Shown here piece after piece: positions 1-9,357 of a stretch of 42,838 nucleotides of DNA (the first letter of the stretch is position 1; each line of letters begins with the position of its first letter). The stretch comes from Methanolinea sp. (GTDB lineage Archaea > Halobacteriota > Methanomicrobia > Methanomicrobiales > Methanospirillaceae): contig JASEES010000049.1 in the NCBI GenBank assembly GCA_030019395.1, positions 1 to 42,838 of the forward strand, in the 5' to 3' direction. The notes under the pieces are model-generated. The model was not told where the DNA came from. It made no database searches and saw only the letters and a program-made list of their open reading frames with translations. The position numbers and the translations under genes are program-made.

Positions 1-52
1 GTCGGCTTCCAAGGCGCTCGTGAAATAGATCGAGTCGAACCAGCCCCTTTCC

Positions 53-3000
53 GTGACCGCGAAAGTGAACGCCTATTTTTCTTATGGCGGAACCTCGAAC
101 ATGGTAAACCTCCTGCGGTTCCTCCGCTCGGCGATCATGCGCGAGCCCGTGCACTTCGAGGAACCGGCCCTTGATCTCTGGGAAGGGATATACCACCCGG
201 ACGCCCCCCGGATCTTTACTTCGGCCGGTGAGTACTGGGAATGGAGGGGAAGGAAACACCCCCATGCCATCGGTATCCTCTTCTACCGCATTTACTGGTC
301 AAACGGCGATCTCGATGCCGTCAATGCCCTCATCAGGGAGTGCGAAAGGGAACACGATGTCATCGCTGCGTTCTCGGTCGGAACGGGGGACGCAACAGCG
401 GGATCCCGCGACGCGGCCAGCGTCGTCCGGGAGTACTTCTCAGGCGTGGACGCCATCATCTGCCTCCCGTCATCTGCCCTCTCCCATGACGCCGGGGAAC
501 CTGTCCGGGTCTTTACTGAGCTCGGCGTGCCTGTTATCCACCCCCTGGTCCTCTACTACAGGACCTGCCAGGAATGGCAGGAAAAACAGGATGGGATCGG
601 CAGCACGGAACTTGGCTGGGCCGTCATCCTCCCGGAAATGTACGGGATGACCGGGATGATACCGGTGGCAAGCGCGATGAGGGAGGGACCGGAAGGACCG
701 GAGCATGCCTGGCACATGCCCATCCCGGAGAGGATCGAGGCCCTCGTTGCGCGGGTGAAAGCACTCATCAGGCTCCGGGAGAAACCCGACCGGGAGAAGA
801 GAGTTGCATTCATCCTGAACAGTTCCGCGTGCGCTTCAGTCGAGGCAAATGTCGGGGCCGCGGCGCACCTTGACTCCCTCGAGTCCGTCGTCCGCATCCT
901 CTCCCGGATGAGGGAAGAGGGGTTCCTCGTCGAGGTCCCGGAGAGCGGGGAAGAACTGGCACGCCTCATCCTCGGGCGGAGGGCCATCAACGAGTTCCGC
1001 TGGACAACAGTCGAAGACATTATCGCGCGGGGCGGGGCACTCGGGATGGTCGATCCCGAAACGTACAGGGAATGGTTCCGTGAACTCCCCGTGGATCTCC
1101 GGAACCGGGTGATCGCAACGTGGGGTGAACCGCCCGGGCAGGAAAAGGATGGTGTCCCGCCGGCAATGCTCTACCAGGGCAGAATGATCATCCCGGGTGT
1201 CCGGTTGGGAAACGCTATCGTCCTTACCCAGCCCAAGCGCGGGTGTGCGGGCTCCCGGTGCGATGGCCGGGTCTGCCGGATACTCCATGACCCCCACGTC
1301 CCCCCGCCTCATCACTACATCGCGGTGTACAGGTACATTGCCCGGGAATTTGGAGCCGACGTCGTTATCCACGTCGGGACACACGGAACGCTCGAGTTCC
1401 TGCCGGGAAAGTCCGTTGCCCTTTCCGCCGAGTGCCTGCCCGATGCAGTGCTCGGGGATATCCCGCTCCTCTACATTTACAACTCGGACAACCCATCGGA
1501 AGGAACCATTGCCAAGCGGCGGGCATACGCCACGCTCGTCGATCACCTCCAGACCGTGATGGCACCGGGGAGCCCCTACGGTGTCCTGAAGGAACTGGAA
1601 GAGATGGTCGCGGCGTTTCGGAAGTTCGGGGACGCAGACCGTGCGAGGGCCCATGCCCTCCGGCACCAGATCCTCGAGACGCTCGAAAGGGAGGGTTTTA
1701 CCCGGGAACTCGGGTATTCCGATCCCCGGGAGATGAGCGGCGATTTCAATGCGGTTCTTGCGAAGGTCGACCACCTCCTCTCGGGAATGTATGCGACAAG
1801 GATCCCGGAAGGGATGCACATATTCGGGGATATCCCGAAAGAAAAGCGGAGGGCGCGGTTTATTGCATCCATTCTCAACCACGACGGCCACATCCATGCC
1901 CTGGTCGCCCGCATGATGGGGCTCGATATGCGTATCTCTCCCTCGGAATCGGCACTTCTCGGTGTCCTTGACCGGTTTGCAGAGGATATCGTGGCAGGAA
2001 TCCTTGCGGGCGACGAACCATCCCGCGTGGCAGCCGCGGTCCTCGGTGAAAAATGCGCAGACATTGACAACGTCGGGCTTTTCCGCCTCCGGGACGAAGT
2101 CTCGGAGGTATCCCGTCGCCTGGACCTCTCCGATGAAACAGGGAGCCTCCTCTCCGGGGCACGGGGGAGGTTCATTCCCCCCGGCCCTTCCGGCCTCCTC
2201 TCCCGTGGAAAGATCGAGATCCTCCCGACAGGCCGTAACTTTTACTCCCTTGATCCCTCTGCCGTCCCGACACCCGCTGCCTGGACGATCGGGTCCCGGC
2301 TAGCAGACCTCCTCATCGACAAGTACAGGAATGAGAACGGGAGGTACCCCGAGAACGTTGCGCTCCTCTGGATGGCATCGGACATCATGTGGGCCGAGGG
2401 AGAACAGATGGCGCAGGCACTCGCGTTGATCGGGGTAGAGCCGGAGTATGAACACGGGAAACTGCGTGGATTTCGCGTGGTACCTCTGGAACGCCTCGGG
2501 AGACCAAGGATCGATATCACGGTCCGCCTCTCGGGGATCCTCAGGGACTGTTTCTTCGGGTGCGTGGAATTCCTCGACGATGCCATCAGAAAGGTTGCCT
2601 CGCTCGATGAACCGCCGGAAAGCAACTACCTGCGGAAAAAAGCTGCGGATGGGAAGGTGACCCCGCGGATCTTCGGTGCTCCCCGCGGGACCTACGGTAC
2701 GGGCGTCAACCTCGCGGTGTACGCTTCGGCATGGGAAACGGCTGCTGACCTCGGTGACATTTTCATTTACTGGAACGGGTATTCCTATGGCCGGGGGAAC
2801 TTCGGGGGAGAGGCAAGGCAGGACCTTGTCCGCCAGCTCGCGAACGTCGATGTCACCTTCAACAAGGTCGTCACGGACGAGTATGACCTGCTCGGGTGCT
2901 GCTGCTACTTCGGGTCGCACGGCGGGATAACGGCAGCAGCCCGCGAGGTATCGGGAAAGGAAGTCCCGGCCTATTATGGAGACACCCGGAATACCGCGGC

Positions 3001-3493
3001 CGTTGAAGTGCGGACGCTTGCAGAGGAGATCCGGAGGGTTGTCCGGACCAAGCTCCTTAACCCGCAGTACATTGCAGGGCTTCGGGAACATGGCTACTCC
3101 GGTGCTGCTGAACTCTCCCGGAGGGCGGGACGGGTCTATGGCTGGGATGCGACGACGGGGGAGGTCGATGACCGCATCTTTGACGATATCGCCCGGACTT
3201 TCCTCATCGACAGGGAAAACCGGGAATTTTTCAGGGAGCACAACATCTGGGCGTTGGAAGAGATGGCCCGGAGGCTCCTCGAAGCGAATGCCCGGGGAAT
3301 GTGGGACGCTGACGAAGACGTCATCCAGGCCATCCGGGATATCTACCTTGACATCGAGGGGGATCTCGAGGAGGAGATGGGAACGTCCCGGGGTGATCGC
3401 CAGGGCGGGGCGGTCAGCCCGGTGATCACGGACGAGATGCGGGCCTGGAAAGAGAAGATCGGTCACCTGAAGCACAGGACATCAGTTCCCTGA
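53..3493 (+). CDS. cobN: CobN-type cobaltochelatase large subunit (N-terminus missing)
   Basis: This is the large subunit of the CobN/BchH chelatase family, which inserts Co2+ (or another metal) into a tetrapyrrole with ATP-driven helper subunits. The family signature is clear around residues 440-500: a VHVGTHGTLEFLPGK-like block followed by a conserved YIYNSDNPSEGTIAKRRAY block. The reading starts at GTG 53, but family members usually carry roughly 100 more N-terminal residues, and the same frame continues upstream to the window edge, interrupted by TAG at 26-28. The true start is therefore probably outside the window, or the 5' end is broken. A three-Cys insertion (GCAGSRCDGRVC) lies just before the HDP motif. 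Methanogens need cobamides for methyltransferases, which fits. A paralogous chelatase with another metal substrate cannot be excluded. No helper subunit is visible here. Confidence 0.88.
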   Translation: MTAKVNAYFSYGGTSNMVNLLRFLRSAIMREPVHFEEPALDLWEGIYHPDAPRIFTSAGEYWEWRGRKHPHAIGILFYRIYWSNGDLDAVNALIRECEREHDVIAAFSVGTGDATAGSRDAASVVREYFSGVDAIICLPSSALSHDAGEPVRVFTELGVPVIHPLVLYYRTCQEWQEKQDGIGSTELGWAVILPEMYGMTGMIPVASAMREGPEGPEHAWHMPIPERIEALVARVKALIRLREKPDREKRVAFILNSSACASVEANVGAAAHLDSLESVVRILSRMREEGFLVEVPESGEELARLILGRRAINEFRWTTVEDIIARGGALGMVDPETYREWFRELPVDLRNRVIATWGEPPGQEKDGVPPAMLYQGRMIIPGVRLGNAIVLTQPKRGCAGSRCDGRVCRILHDPHVPPPHHYIAVYRYIAREFGADVVIHVGTHGTLEFLPGKSVALSAECLPDAVLGDIPLLYIYNSDNPSEGTIAKRRAYATLVDHLQTVMAPGSPYGVLKELEEMVAAFRKFGDADRARAHALRHQILETLEREGFTRELGYSDPREMSGDFNAVLAKVDHLLSGMYATRIPEGMHIFGDIPKEKRRARFIASILNHDGHIHALVARMMGLDMRISPSESALLGVLDRFAEDIVAGILAGDEPSRVAAAVLGEKCADIDNVGLFRLRDEVSEVSRRLDLSDETGSLLSGARGRFIPPGPSGLLSRGKIEILPTGRNFYSLDPSAVPTPAAWTIGSRLADLLIDKYRNENGRYPENVALLWMASDIMWAEGEQMAQALALIGVEPEYEHGKLRGFRVVPLERLGRPRIDITVRLSGILRDCFFGCVEFLDDAIRKVASLDEPPESNYLRKKAADGKVTPRIFGAPRGTYGTGVNLAVYASAWETAADLGDIFIYWNGYSYGRGNFGGEARQDLVRQLANVDVTFNKVVTDEYDLLGCCCYFGSHGGITAAAREVSGKEVPAYYGDTRNTAAVEVRTLAEEIRRVVRTKLLNPQYIAGLREHGYSGAAELSRRAGRVYGWDATTGEVDDRIFDDIARTFLIDRENREFFREHNIWALEEMARRLLEANARGMWDADEDVIQAIRDIYLDIEGDLEEEMGTSRGDRQGGAVSPVITDEMRAWKEKIGHLKHRTSVP

Positions 3494-3819
3494 AATGATG
3501 ATTTGACGGTTCCCTTTGATTTTTGGAAATTTTTTTCCGGAAATCCCGGGTGGGTGACAGGAAAAGAATGCGGGGGCAGCCCGCCCCTCCATACCAATGG
3601 GGAAAATATCACCCCTTGTTTTCCAGAATCGATACCCCGGCAGTGATTCGGGCTCCAATTTGTTTAAAAAAGACGATATTACTTTTATTTTGAGGAACCA
3701 ACTCATTCCCGCGAGCTGCTGCACTCATGTGGCACACACGCAGAGAATAAAGGAGAATGGGGCGTTTCACTCACGGAAGTGTCCGTGAATGTGGTTTTGG
3801 CCAGGGTTGTGAAAAAAAG
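3494..3819. other. Intergenic region between convergent cobN and pyrI
   Basis: No gene is supported here. Besides the T-runs near the cobN end it holds two short hairpins: GCGGG/CCCGC at 3570-3574/3580-3584, and a perfect 7-bp stem TCACGGA/TCCGTGA at 3771-3777/3782-3788 that may mark the 3' end of the pyrBI transcript. An A/T-rich patch at 3660-3690 resembles a TATA box on the + strand, but nothing convincing follows it, because the open frame starting at 3757 is antisense to pyrI. Confidence 0.4.
3519..3537 (+). terminator. T-rich terminator after cobN
   Basis: Two T-runs (3520-3524 and 3530-3537) lie 25-45 nt after the cobN stop. Archaeal RNA polymerase terminates at such oligo-T stretches without needing a hairpin. 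Confidence 0.4.
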
Positions 3820-4290
3820 TCACATGATGTGGCTCGTGATGTCCTTTGTGATCAGCCAGTCACAGTAGAGGCACCGCAGTCCTTTCTTCTGGACGAGGAA
3901 GCAGGACTGGATGGGCTCGTTTGTATTGGAGATGCAGCCGGGGTTCGGGCAGCGGACGATCCCGACGACCCGGTCCGGGATCTCAACGCCCTTCTTGTCC
4001 CAGACCTTGTAGTTCCGGATGATGTTGATCGATGCCTTGGGGGCAATCAGGGCAATGCGGTCTACCTCCTCTTTCCGGAGCTCACGGTTCTTGATCTTGA
4101 CGATATCCTTTGTTCCGATCTTCTTGCTCTCGACGTTCGTTGCGACCGATATCGACTCGTGCGTGGTCCCCGTGATCCCGATGATGCGCAGCACGTTGAG
4201 AGCTTCTCCCGCGGTGATGTGGTCGATCACGGTCCCGTTCTCTATCGGGCTGATGAGGAGCCCTGCCCGCGCGTCCTTCTCCCGCGTCAT
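3820..4290 (-). CDS. pyrI: Aspartate carbamoyltransferase regulatory subunit
   Basis: This is the regulatory chain of aspartate transcarbamoylase, which binds nucleotide effectors and holds the catalytic trimers together through a zinc domain. The 156-aa length is normal. The N-terminal allosteric domain is recognisable (GTVIDHI near residue 20, then VLRIIGI). The C-terminal zinc site shows the expected four cysteines as CPNPGC near residues 113-118 and CLYC near 141-144. It overlaps the end of pyrB by 4 nt (ATGA), so the two are translationally coupled and made together. Catalysis itself is in PyrB; PyrI gives feedback control of pyrimidine synthesis. Confidence 0.97.
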   Translation of the reverse strand: MTREKDARAGLLISPIENGTVIDHITAGEALNVLRIIGITGTTHESISVATNVESKKIGTKDIVKIKNRELRKEEVDRIALIAPKASINIIRNYKVWDKKGVEIPDRVVGIVRCPNPGCISNTNEPIQSCFLVQKKGLRCLYCDWLITKDITSHIM

Positions 4291-5183
4291 GTCATCACCC
4301 GCAGGAGCATCGCCATCCTGACTGCTATCCCGTTTGCCGACTGTTCGAAATACCGGGCACAGGGAAGTTCGTCGACGCGCGGGTCGATCTCGTCGAGGCG
4401 GGGGAGGGGATGGAGAACGATGAAGTTGTTTTTCGTGCCGGTGAGCAGTTCGGGTGTTACCCGGTAACTCGAGGCGACCTTGAAGTAGGATGCTGCGTCC
4501 GGGAACCGTTCCCTCTGGATCCGCGTGACGTACAGCACGTCGAGGTCACGTATGCACGACGCGATATCGCCATGCTCGATGACCTCCGTCCCGGCATCCC
4601 GGAGCTCGGTGGCAAGCCCGGCCGGGAGTTCGAGTCCCTTGGGCGTGATGGTATGGATCGTCACGTTGTAAAGGGAGAGGGCATGGGTGAGGGAATGAGC
4701 GGTCCTCCCGTACCGGAGGTCACCGAGGAGGCCGACATGGATCCCTTCGAGCGGCATGGACTGCCGGATTGTAAAGAGGTCGAGGAGGGTCTGGGAAGGA
4801 TGCTGCCCCGCCCCGTCACCGGCATTGATCACGGGCACTGTTGCAAACTCGCTTGCGAGGCGCGCTGCCCCCTCTTTCGGATGGCGGAGCACGATCGCGT
4901 CCACGTACCCGCTCACGACCCTGATCGTATCTGCCAGGGTCTCGCCTTTTGCCATGGAACTTGCCTCCACGCTGTCCATGGAGAGGAAGTTTCCCCCGAG
5001 GCGCGCCATCGCAGCCGCAAACGACATCCGTGTCCGCGTGCTCGGTTCGAAAAAAAGGAGCCCAAGCAACTTCCCTTTCAACGCTGAAGGATCGTAGGAG
5101 CGGGACTGGATGGCTGCCGCTTCGTCCAGAATTCTTCCTATCTCCTCCTTTCCCAGATCCCGGATAGAGATGATATGCCGCAT
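4287..5183 (-). CDS. pyrB: Aspartate carbamoyltransferase catalytic subunit
   Basis: It catalyses carbamoyl phosphate + L-aspartate to N-carbamoyl-aspartate + phosphate, the committed step of pyrimidine synthesis, in the cytosol. The 298-aa length is typical. The carbamoyl-phosphate loop FEPSTRTRMSF is near residue 50. HPSQTLLDLFTI near 130 and HPLPRLDEIDPRVD near 260 are the other family blocks. It is first in a two-gene operon with pyrI. The ATG at 5183 is preceded by a weak GGGAAAAG element only. The leader upstream carries a 9-bp inverted repeat and a possible TATA box, listed separately. Confidence 0.97.
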   Translation of the reverse strand: MRHIISIRDLGKEEIGRILDEAAAIQSRSYDPSALKGKLLGLLFFEPSTRTRMSFAAAMARLGGNFLSMDSVEASSMAKGETLADTIRVVSGYVDAIVLRHPKEGAARLASEFATVPVINAGDGAGQHPSQTLLDLFTIRQSMPLEGIHVGLLGDLRYGRTAHSLTHALSLYNVTIHTITPKGLELPAGLATELRDAGTEVIEHGDIASCIRDLDVLYVTRIQRERFPDAASYFKVASSYRVTPELLTGTKNNFIVLHPLPRLDEIDPRVDELPCARYFEQSANGIAVRMAMLLRVMT

Positions 5184-5219
5184 CTTTTCCCAAAACCCCC
5201 GCAGTACGATGCAGACGTG

Positions 5220-5247
5220 GGGGACACGGGTAACGGAGCGTGTCCCC
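5220..5247 (-). promoter_or_regulatory. Stem-loop in the pyrBI leader
   Basis: A perfect 9-bp inverted repeat (GGGGACACG at 5220-5228, CGTGTCCCC at 5239-5247) with a 10-nt loop lies 37-64 nt upstream of the pyrB start. A TATA-like TTTATC at 5285-5290 (- strand) would place transcription start near 5262, so the stem would sit inside a leader of about 80 nt. It could be an RNA control element or a protein operator. No T-run follows it, so it is not a simple attenuator. Confidence 0.4.
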
Positions 5248-5346
5248 GGTACCCTGCCTATCCTCCAGTATGGACAATCGAAGGGATAAAGCCCTATCCA
5301 TCGTCCCGGACACGTACTGTCACAACTGCGTTCCCTACTGTTACCT

Positions 5347-6672
5347 TCAGGAGTCCGGGGCAGTAAAAGGCCTCACCATGCTGGTGCGCGTCACGAGAAG
5401 GTTGTATGCCCTGTACCGGGGATTATAACGGACGAGGACCGGCGAGAACTCGGCGATATCCCCGTAGGGGGCTGAAAGGAGCCACCTGTTCTTATCGCTG
5501 ACATGGTAACGCGGGAGGACGGCGTAGGCAGGCGCCCCCGGACTCCCGTCGCACACGAAAAAGACATGGGTCACCGAATCCCCGAGGTCCCCTGATGCAA
5601 TGGTTGCGGCAACCCGGATCCTCCTGTCCACGTGGCGTCCAAGGGTGGAGAGGCGGACATAATGCTTTGCCGAAAGAGGTATCCCGGGAACCCGGGGCGG
5701 GGGGATTTTCCGCAGGAGGGAATAGGAATACTTGATGTCCACGTTCCGGAACCGGAACCCCTCCCTGCCCCGCGCGAGGTCCTGCATGAAAGGGGGAGGC
5801 CGTATGGGAGGTCTCGTCTCGAAACTCCAGCAGCATTCTCCCCGGCAGGCCTGGCCCCAGAGGAACCTGCAGGGAGCATGGATGAAGAGGTCTTTTCCTG
5901 ATGCGGAAGAGGCCACTCTCCTCAATTCCTGGGAGTTGTCGAGGTCGGCCGGTTCGACGAGGAGTATACACCCCCTCTCCGAGAGTTTCGGTGCAAACTT
6001 CCTGACAAGTTCGCCTTTCTCCGCAGGGTTTTGGGAAGGGATCTCGTTGAGAACGTTCTGGAAAATGATCAGGTCAAGAGACGGGGGAATATCGTCCGGG
6101 TCAAGAAACCGGATATCTTTCTGCAAAGGCCTGTGCAGGCACACGGAACTCTTTTCCGACGCAGTCTGTTCCGCGAGGAACGTGTAGGCCTCAATGAACT
6201 CCTCCGACTGTTCGATCGAAAAGACCTCCGCGGAGAGCCCCTCGCGGCTTTCCATGAAATCGGCGATTGCAAGGGGGAGGGTTCCGGGTCCTGTCCCCGC
6301 ATCGAGAATCCGCATGGAGGGAAAGACGAGCCCTCTCCGGGCGAGATCCTCCATGAGGTACATCCCCTGCGCGTAATAGACCGGAAAATGGTAGACGAGG
6401 TACCCGAGAACCTGGTAACCTTTCCTGTAGGAGACCTTCTTTTGGCTCTTCTTCCAGTATGCTGATTTCTGGGCAACGATTGCCCGCATAAGCCGCTCGA
6501 GGACAGTCGGATCTCCCCACGGTTTCCCCGTCTTCCTCTCGATATACGCCCGTATCGCGTCGGAGAGGGCGGACGGGATCTCCCCGACGACGAAAGGAGG
6601 ATTGGTATCCAGGTGTTTGTCCGGGACGGACGGGATTCGCTTTTTCCTGCGATACCCGTCTTTTTTATCCAT
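5347..6672 (-). CDS. Rsm22-family SAM-dependent rRNA methyltransferase-like protein
   Basis: This is a class I SAM-dependent methyltransferase of the Rsm22/METTL17 family, whose mitochondrial members act on small-subunit ribosome assembly. The SAM-binding motif I is ILDAGTGPGT near residue 120. NVLNEIPSQ near 205 is the post-motif region. A cysteine cluster (CRFLWGQACRGECCWSF, around residues 270-286) is the family's likely metal or Fe-S site. I take ATG 6672 as the start. The open frame extends 12 codons further, but a TATA box at 6691-6702 is centred about 25 nt upstream of 6672, which suits a leaderless mRNA. It is divergent from the acyl-CoA synthetase gene. The substrate is unknown. Confidence 0.82.
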   Translation of the reverse strand: MDKKDGYRRKKRIPSVPDKHLDTNPPFVVGEIPSALSDAIRAYIERKTGKPWGDPTVLERLMRAIVAQKSAYWKKSQKKVSYRKGYQVLGYLVYHFPVYYAQGMYLMEDLARRGLVFPSMRILDAGTGPGTLPLAIADFMESREGLSAEVFSIEQSEEFIEAYTFLAEQTASEKSSVCLHRPLQKDIRFLDPDDIPPSLDLIIFQNVLNEIPSQNPAEKGELVRKFAPKLSERGCILLVEPADLDNSQELRRVASSASGKDLFIHAPCRFLWGQACRGECCWSFETRPPIRPPPFMQDLARGREGFRFRNVDIKYSYSLLRKIPPPRVPGIPLSAKHYVRLSTLGRHVDRRIRVAATIASGDLGDSVTHVFFVCDGSPGAPAYAVLPRYHVSDKNRWLLSAPYGDIAEFSPVLVRYNPRYRAYNLLVTRTSMVRPFTAPDS

Positions 6673-6690
6673 GCATGAATAATGGCGGCA

Positions 6691-6702
6691 GAATACAATA
6701 AA
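6691..6702 (-). promoter_or_regulatory. TATA box for the Rsm22-like gene
   Basis: TTTATTGTATTC on the - strand, centred about 25 nt upstream of ATG 6672, predicts a transcript beginning at or very near the start codon. Confidence 0.5.
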
Positions 6703-6823
6703 GGGCATGCAGGGGCGCAGGGCAGGGATGTACGCATCCGTGTCCGATATTGTAATGACAGGTCAGGGCCAAGGAAAGAACAGGCAGACCGAAAAGAATT
6801 GGTTTTTCCCAGGAGGCAAACAG

Positions 6824-8914
6824 GTGGAAGGAAACCAGCAGGACACACGACCAGGGAGAATGATCGCCTTTCCAAACGTCATAGAGAGGCTTGGAAATGC
6901 CGGGATCGAATTTCCCGCGTACGCTATCGCCCGGACACCGGAAGATGCCGCGAGGGCTGCCGATGCCATCGGGTACCCTGTCGTGCTGAAAATCCTGTCC
7001 GACCAGGTTGTTCACAAGACCGACGTTGGCGGGGTTGTCACGGGGATAGGATCCGCAGAGGAGGCCGCCAGGGCCTGCGAAAAGATGCTCCGGGATGTGC
7101 CGTCACGGGTCCCCGGAGCAGTCGTGCAGGGAGTCCTCGTTCAGGCACAGGTTCCTCCAGGTCTTGAAATCATCGTTGGCGGGAAAACAGATCCGACTTT
7201 TGGGAAAGTCATCCTCTGCGGGATGGGCGGGGTTCTCGTCGAGCTTCTCCGGGACGTCTCGATGAGGGTGCTTCCCGTGGGGAAAGACCAGGTCCGGGAA
7301 ATGGTTCACGAGATGAGGGGATACCCGCTCATCCGCGGGTTCCGGGGGTCCCCTCCCCTTGACGAGGAGGCGCTTGTCGATACCATTTTTTCCCTGTCGG
7401 AGGTTTTCTTCCGTGACGACACACTCCTCGAGTTTGACTGTAACCCGGTCATTCTCTTTCGGAAAGGATGCAAGGTCGTTGATATCCGTGCCTTTTCAGG
7501 GAATGCTGCATCGACCCGGGAGGCAGTATCAACCATGCCGGTCGATTGCGGGATATTCACACCCCGGTCAGTGGCAGTCATCGGTGCGTCCGCGGACCCC
7601 GCAAAGATCGGGTATGTCGTCCTGCGGAACCTCCTCTCCTTTTCGGGCGCCGTTTATCCTGTAAATCCCCGCCACACGGAGATACTGGGGAAAAAGGTAT
7701 ACCGGACGGTCGGGGAGATCCCCGGAAATGTCGATGCCGCTGTCGTCGCTGTCCCCGCCCCGGCAGTCCCGGGCGTCATCCGCGAGTGCGGGGAGAAAAA
7801 AATACCCCTCGCAATCATCCTCTCGTCGGGTTTCCGGGAAGACGACGAAGAGGGAGCCAAAAGGGAAGAAGAGGTCCTTTCCATTGCAAAGAGTGCAGGA
7901 ATGCGGATTATCGGCCCTAACTGCCTTGGAATAATCGTGCCCCGGCTTGGACTCAATGCAACGTTCGACCCGGTCATGCCGAGGAACGGTCCCCTGGGGT
8001 TCATATCCCAGAGTGGCGCGGTCATCACGACCATTGTCGACTGGAGCGTTCCCGAGCAGATAGGGTTTTCCATGATCATCAGCGTGGGCAACCAGGCGGA
8101 CCTCGGTTTCGTGGACTATCTCCGGATACTGGAAAAGGATCCCGGTACCCGCGCCATCATCCTCTATATCGAGGAAATCCGGAAAGGTCGGGAATTTCTC
8201 AGGACGGTCGCGGAGATCACGCCGAAAGTCCCCGTGATTGCATTCAAGTCAGGGTCTTCCCGGCTGGGGAGGAAGGCCGCTGCCTCCCACACGGGTTCCC
8301 TTGCAGGCAATTACGAGGTCTACCAGGCAGCATTCAGGCAGGCGGGCATCATTCCTGTGTACTCGATAGAGGAGGCATTCGACGTGGCCGAACTCCTCGC
8401 GTCCGAAGGGTACCCGGAAGGGAACCGCGGGATCGTTGTCACCACGGCGGGTGGTTTTGCCGTCATGGCCTCGGATTTTGCTGACCGGTACGGTATAGAC
8501 CTTGTTCCCCTCCCCGAAAAGATGAGGGAGGAACTGGACTCGTTCCTCCCTCCCATGTGGAGCAGGGAGAACCCGGTGGACATCATCGGCGACGGTGGCG
8601 TGGAGAGATATGCAAGGGTCTTTGATGTTATGACCCGTTTCCAGGATGACTGGGACATCGCAATCATCATTGCCGTACCTTCTGCACTCCTTGATCCTGT
8701 ACACCTCGGGTCCGAGATATCGCGGTTCTCGAAGGCCACGAGGAAGGTTACCATAGGATGCCTCCTTGGAGGAGAGAGCATGAGGGCAGGCGAACGGGTA
8801 CTTCGCGAGAAGCACATCCCCAACTACAGGGAGATCGAGGCAGCTTTCAGGGCAGCGGGAAGAGCGCTGCAATCCCGCATGAAGCCAGGCAGGTCTCAGG
8901 CTGGTATCCGGTAA
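6824..8914 (+). CDS. ADP-forming acyl-CoA (acetyl-CoA) synthetase, fused beta-alpha
   Basis: It interconverts acyl-CoA + ADP + Pi with acid + ATP + CoA through a phosphohistidine intermediate, in the cytosol. The order is an ATP-grasp (beta) domain at about residues 15-225, then a CoA-binding Rossmann domain (VAVIGASADPAKIG near 250), then the succinyl-CoA-synthetase-like part. SHTGSLAG near residue 490 contains the likely swivelling catalytic His. I chose GTG 6824 because a perfect AGGAGG (6811-6816) sits 7 nt upstream. ATG 6860 is possible, and the longer frame to 6707 lacks support. The predicted length is 696 aa, as expected for fused single-chain enzymes. The substrate (acetate, aryl or branched acids) cannot be read from the sequence. 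Confidence 0.9.
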   Translation: MEGNQQDTRPGRMIAFPNVIERLGNAGIEFPAYAIARTPEDAARAADAIGYPVVLKILSDQVVHKTDVGGVVTGIGSAEEAARACEKMLRDVPSRVPGAVVQGVLVQAQVPPGLEIIVGGKTDPTFGKVILCGMGGVLVELLRDVSMRVLPVGKDQVREMVHEMRGYPLIRGFRGSPPLDEEALVDTIFSLSEVFFRDDTLLEFDCNPVILFRKGCKVVDIRAFSGNAASTREAVSTMPVDCGIFTPRSVAVIGASADPAKIGYVVLRNLLSFSGAVYPVNPRHTEILGKKVYRTVGEIPGNVDAAVVAVPAPAVPGVIRECGEKKIPLAIILSSGFREDDEEGAKREEEVLSIAKSAGMRIIGPNCLGIIVPRLGLNATFDPVMPRNGPLGFISQSGAVITTIVDWSVPEQIGFSMIISVGNQADLGFVDYLRILEKDPGTRAIILYIEEIRKGREFLRTVAEITPKVPVIAFKSGSSRLGRKAAASHTGSLAGNYEVYQAAFRQAGIIPVYSIEEAFDVAELLASEGYPEGNRGIVVTTAGGFAVMASDFADRYGIDLVPLPEKMREELDSFLPPMWSRENPVDIIGDGGVERYARVFDVMTRFQDDWDIAIIIAVPSALLDPVHLGSEISRFSKATRKVTIGCLLGGESMRAGERVLREKHIPNYREIEAAFRAAGRALQSRMKPGRSQAGIR

Positions 8915-9357
8915 GACCGGAGGCATGAATGACCCCTGTCCTCTTAACCTCTCGGTTCAATGGTGGTCGGATCCGGTAGCCTTCCCTATCCCCGTCCATG
9001 GACACATTTTATCAAGGGGCTGGCAAAGAGAGGAGTCCTGGTGAGGCATGAGAGAGAGGTGCCGGGAGGGTCAACCCGGATAACGGGTGGACCGGGAATG
9101 GGAACGGAAGTGGCGGCAAAGGAATCATGTTCCCCATGTCCCGTCCAGGGCACAAAAGCCCGTCCCTGACGTGCCTGTCACCATCCCGGACCATACCTGC
9201 CTCCTGCCGCACCCGGAGGTGTCCTGCACATTCCGCTGCATCTCCATCAGCCACCCAACCACCAGAGGAGCACAACCAAATCAGCATCACTCCCGATGAG
9301 CAATCGGAAAGCATTGGTAATGCATGCCAGATCCTGAAAAATCCACACACTCACCAT
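8915..9357. other. Intergenic region with no supported gene
   Basis: About 440 bp between the convergent acyl-CoA synthetase and kinase genes. Short open frames on both strands are low-complexity or lack ribosome binding sites and family features. I see no tRNA, repeat or promoter worth reporting. Confidence 0.4.

Noticed and set aside
836-1897. 353-aa open frame on the - strand inside cobN
   Set aside because: A mirror frame of a GC-rich gene; no domain pattern, and the + strand frame is a certain CobN core.
3757-4467. Long open frame on the + strand opposite pyrI/pyrB (236 aa)
   Set aside because: It is antisense to two well-identified genes, has poor amino-acid composition and its SD is too close to the ATG.
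8960-9169. Small + strand frame (69 aa) after the acyl-CoA synthetase gene
   Set aside because: No SD, Pro/Gly/Arg-rich low-complexity product and no plausible promoter.
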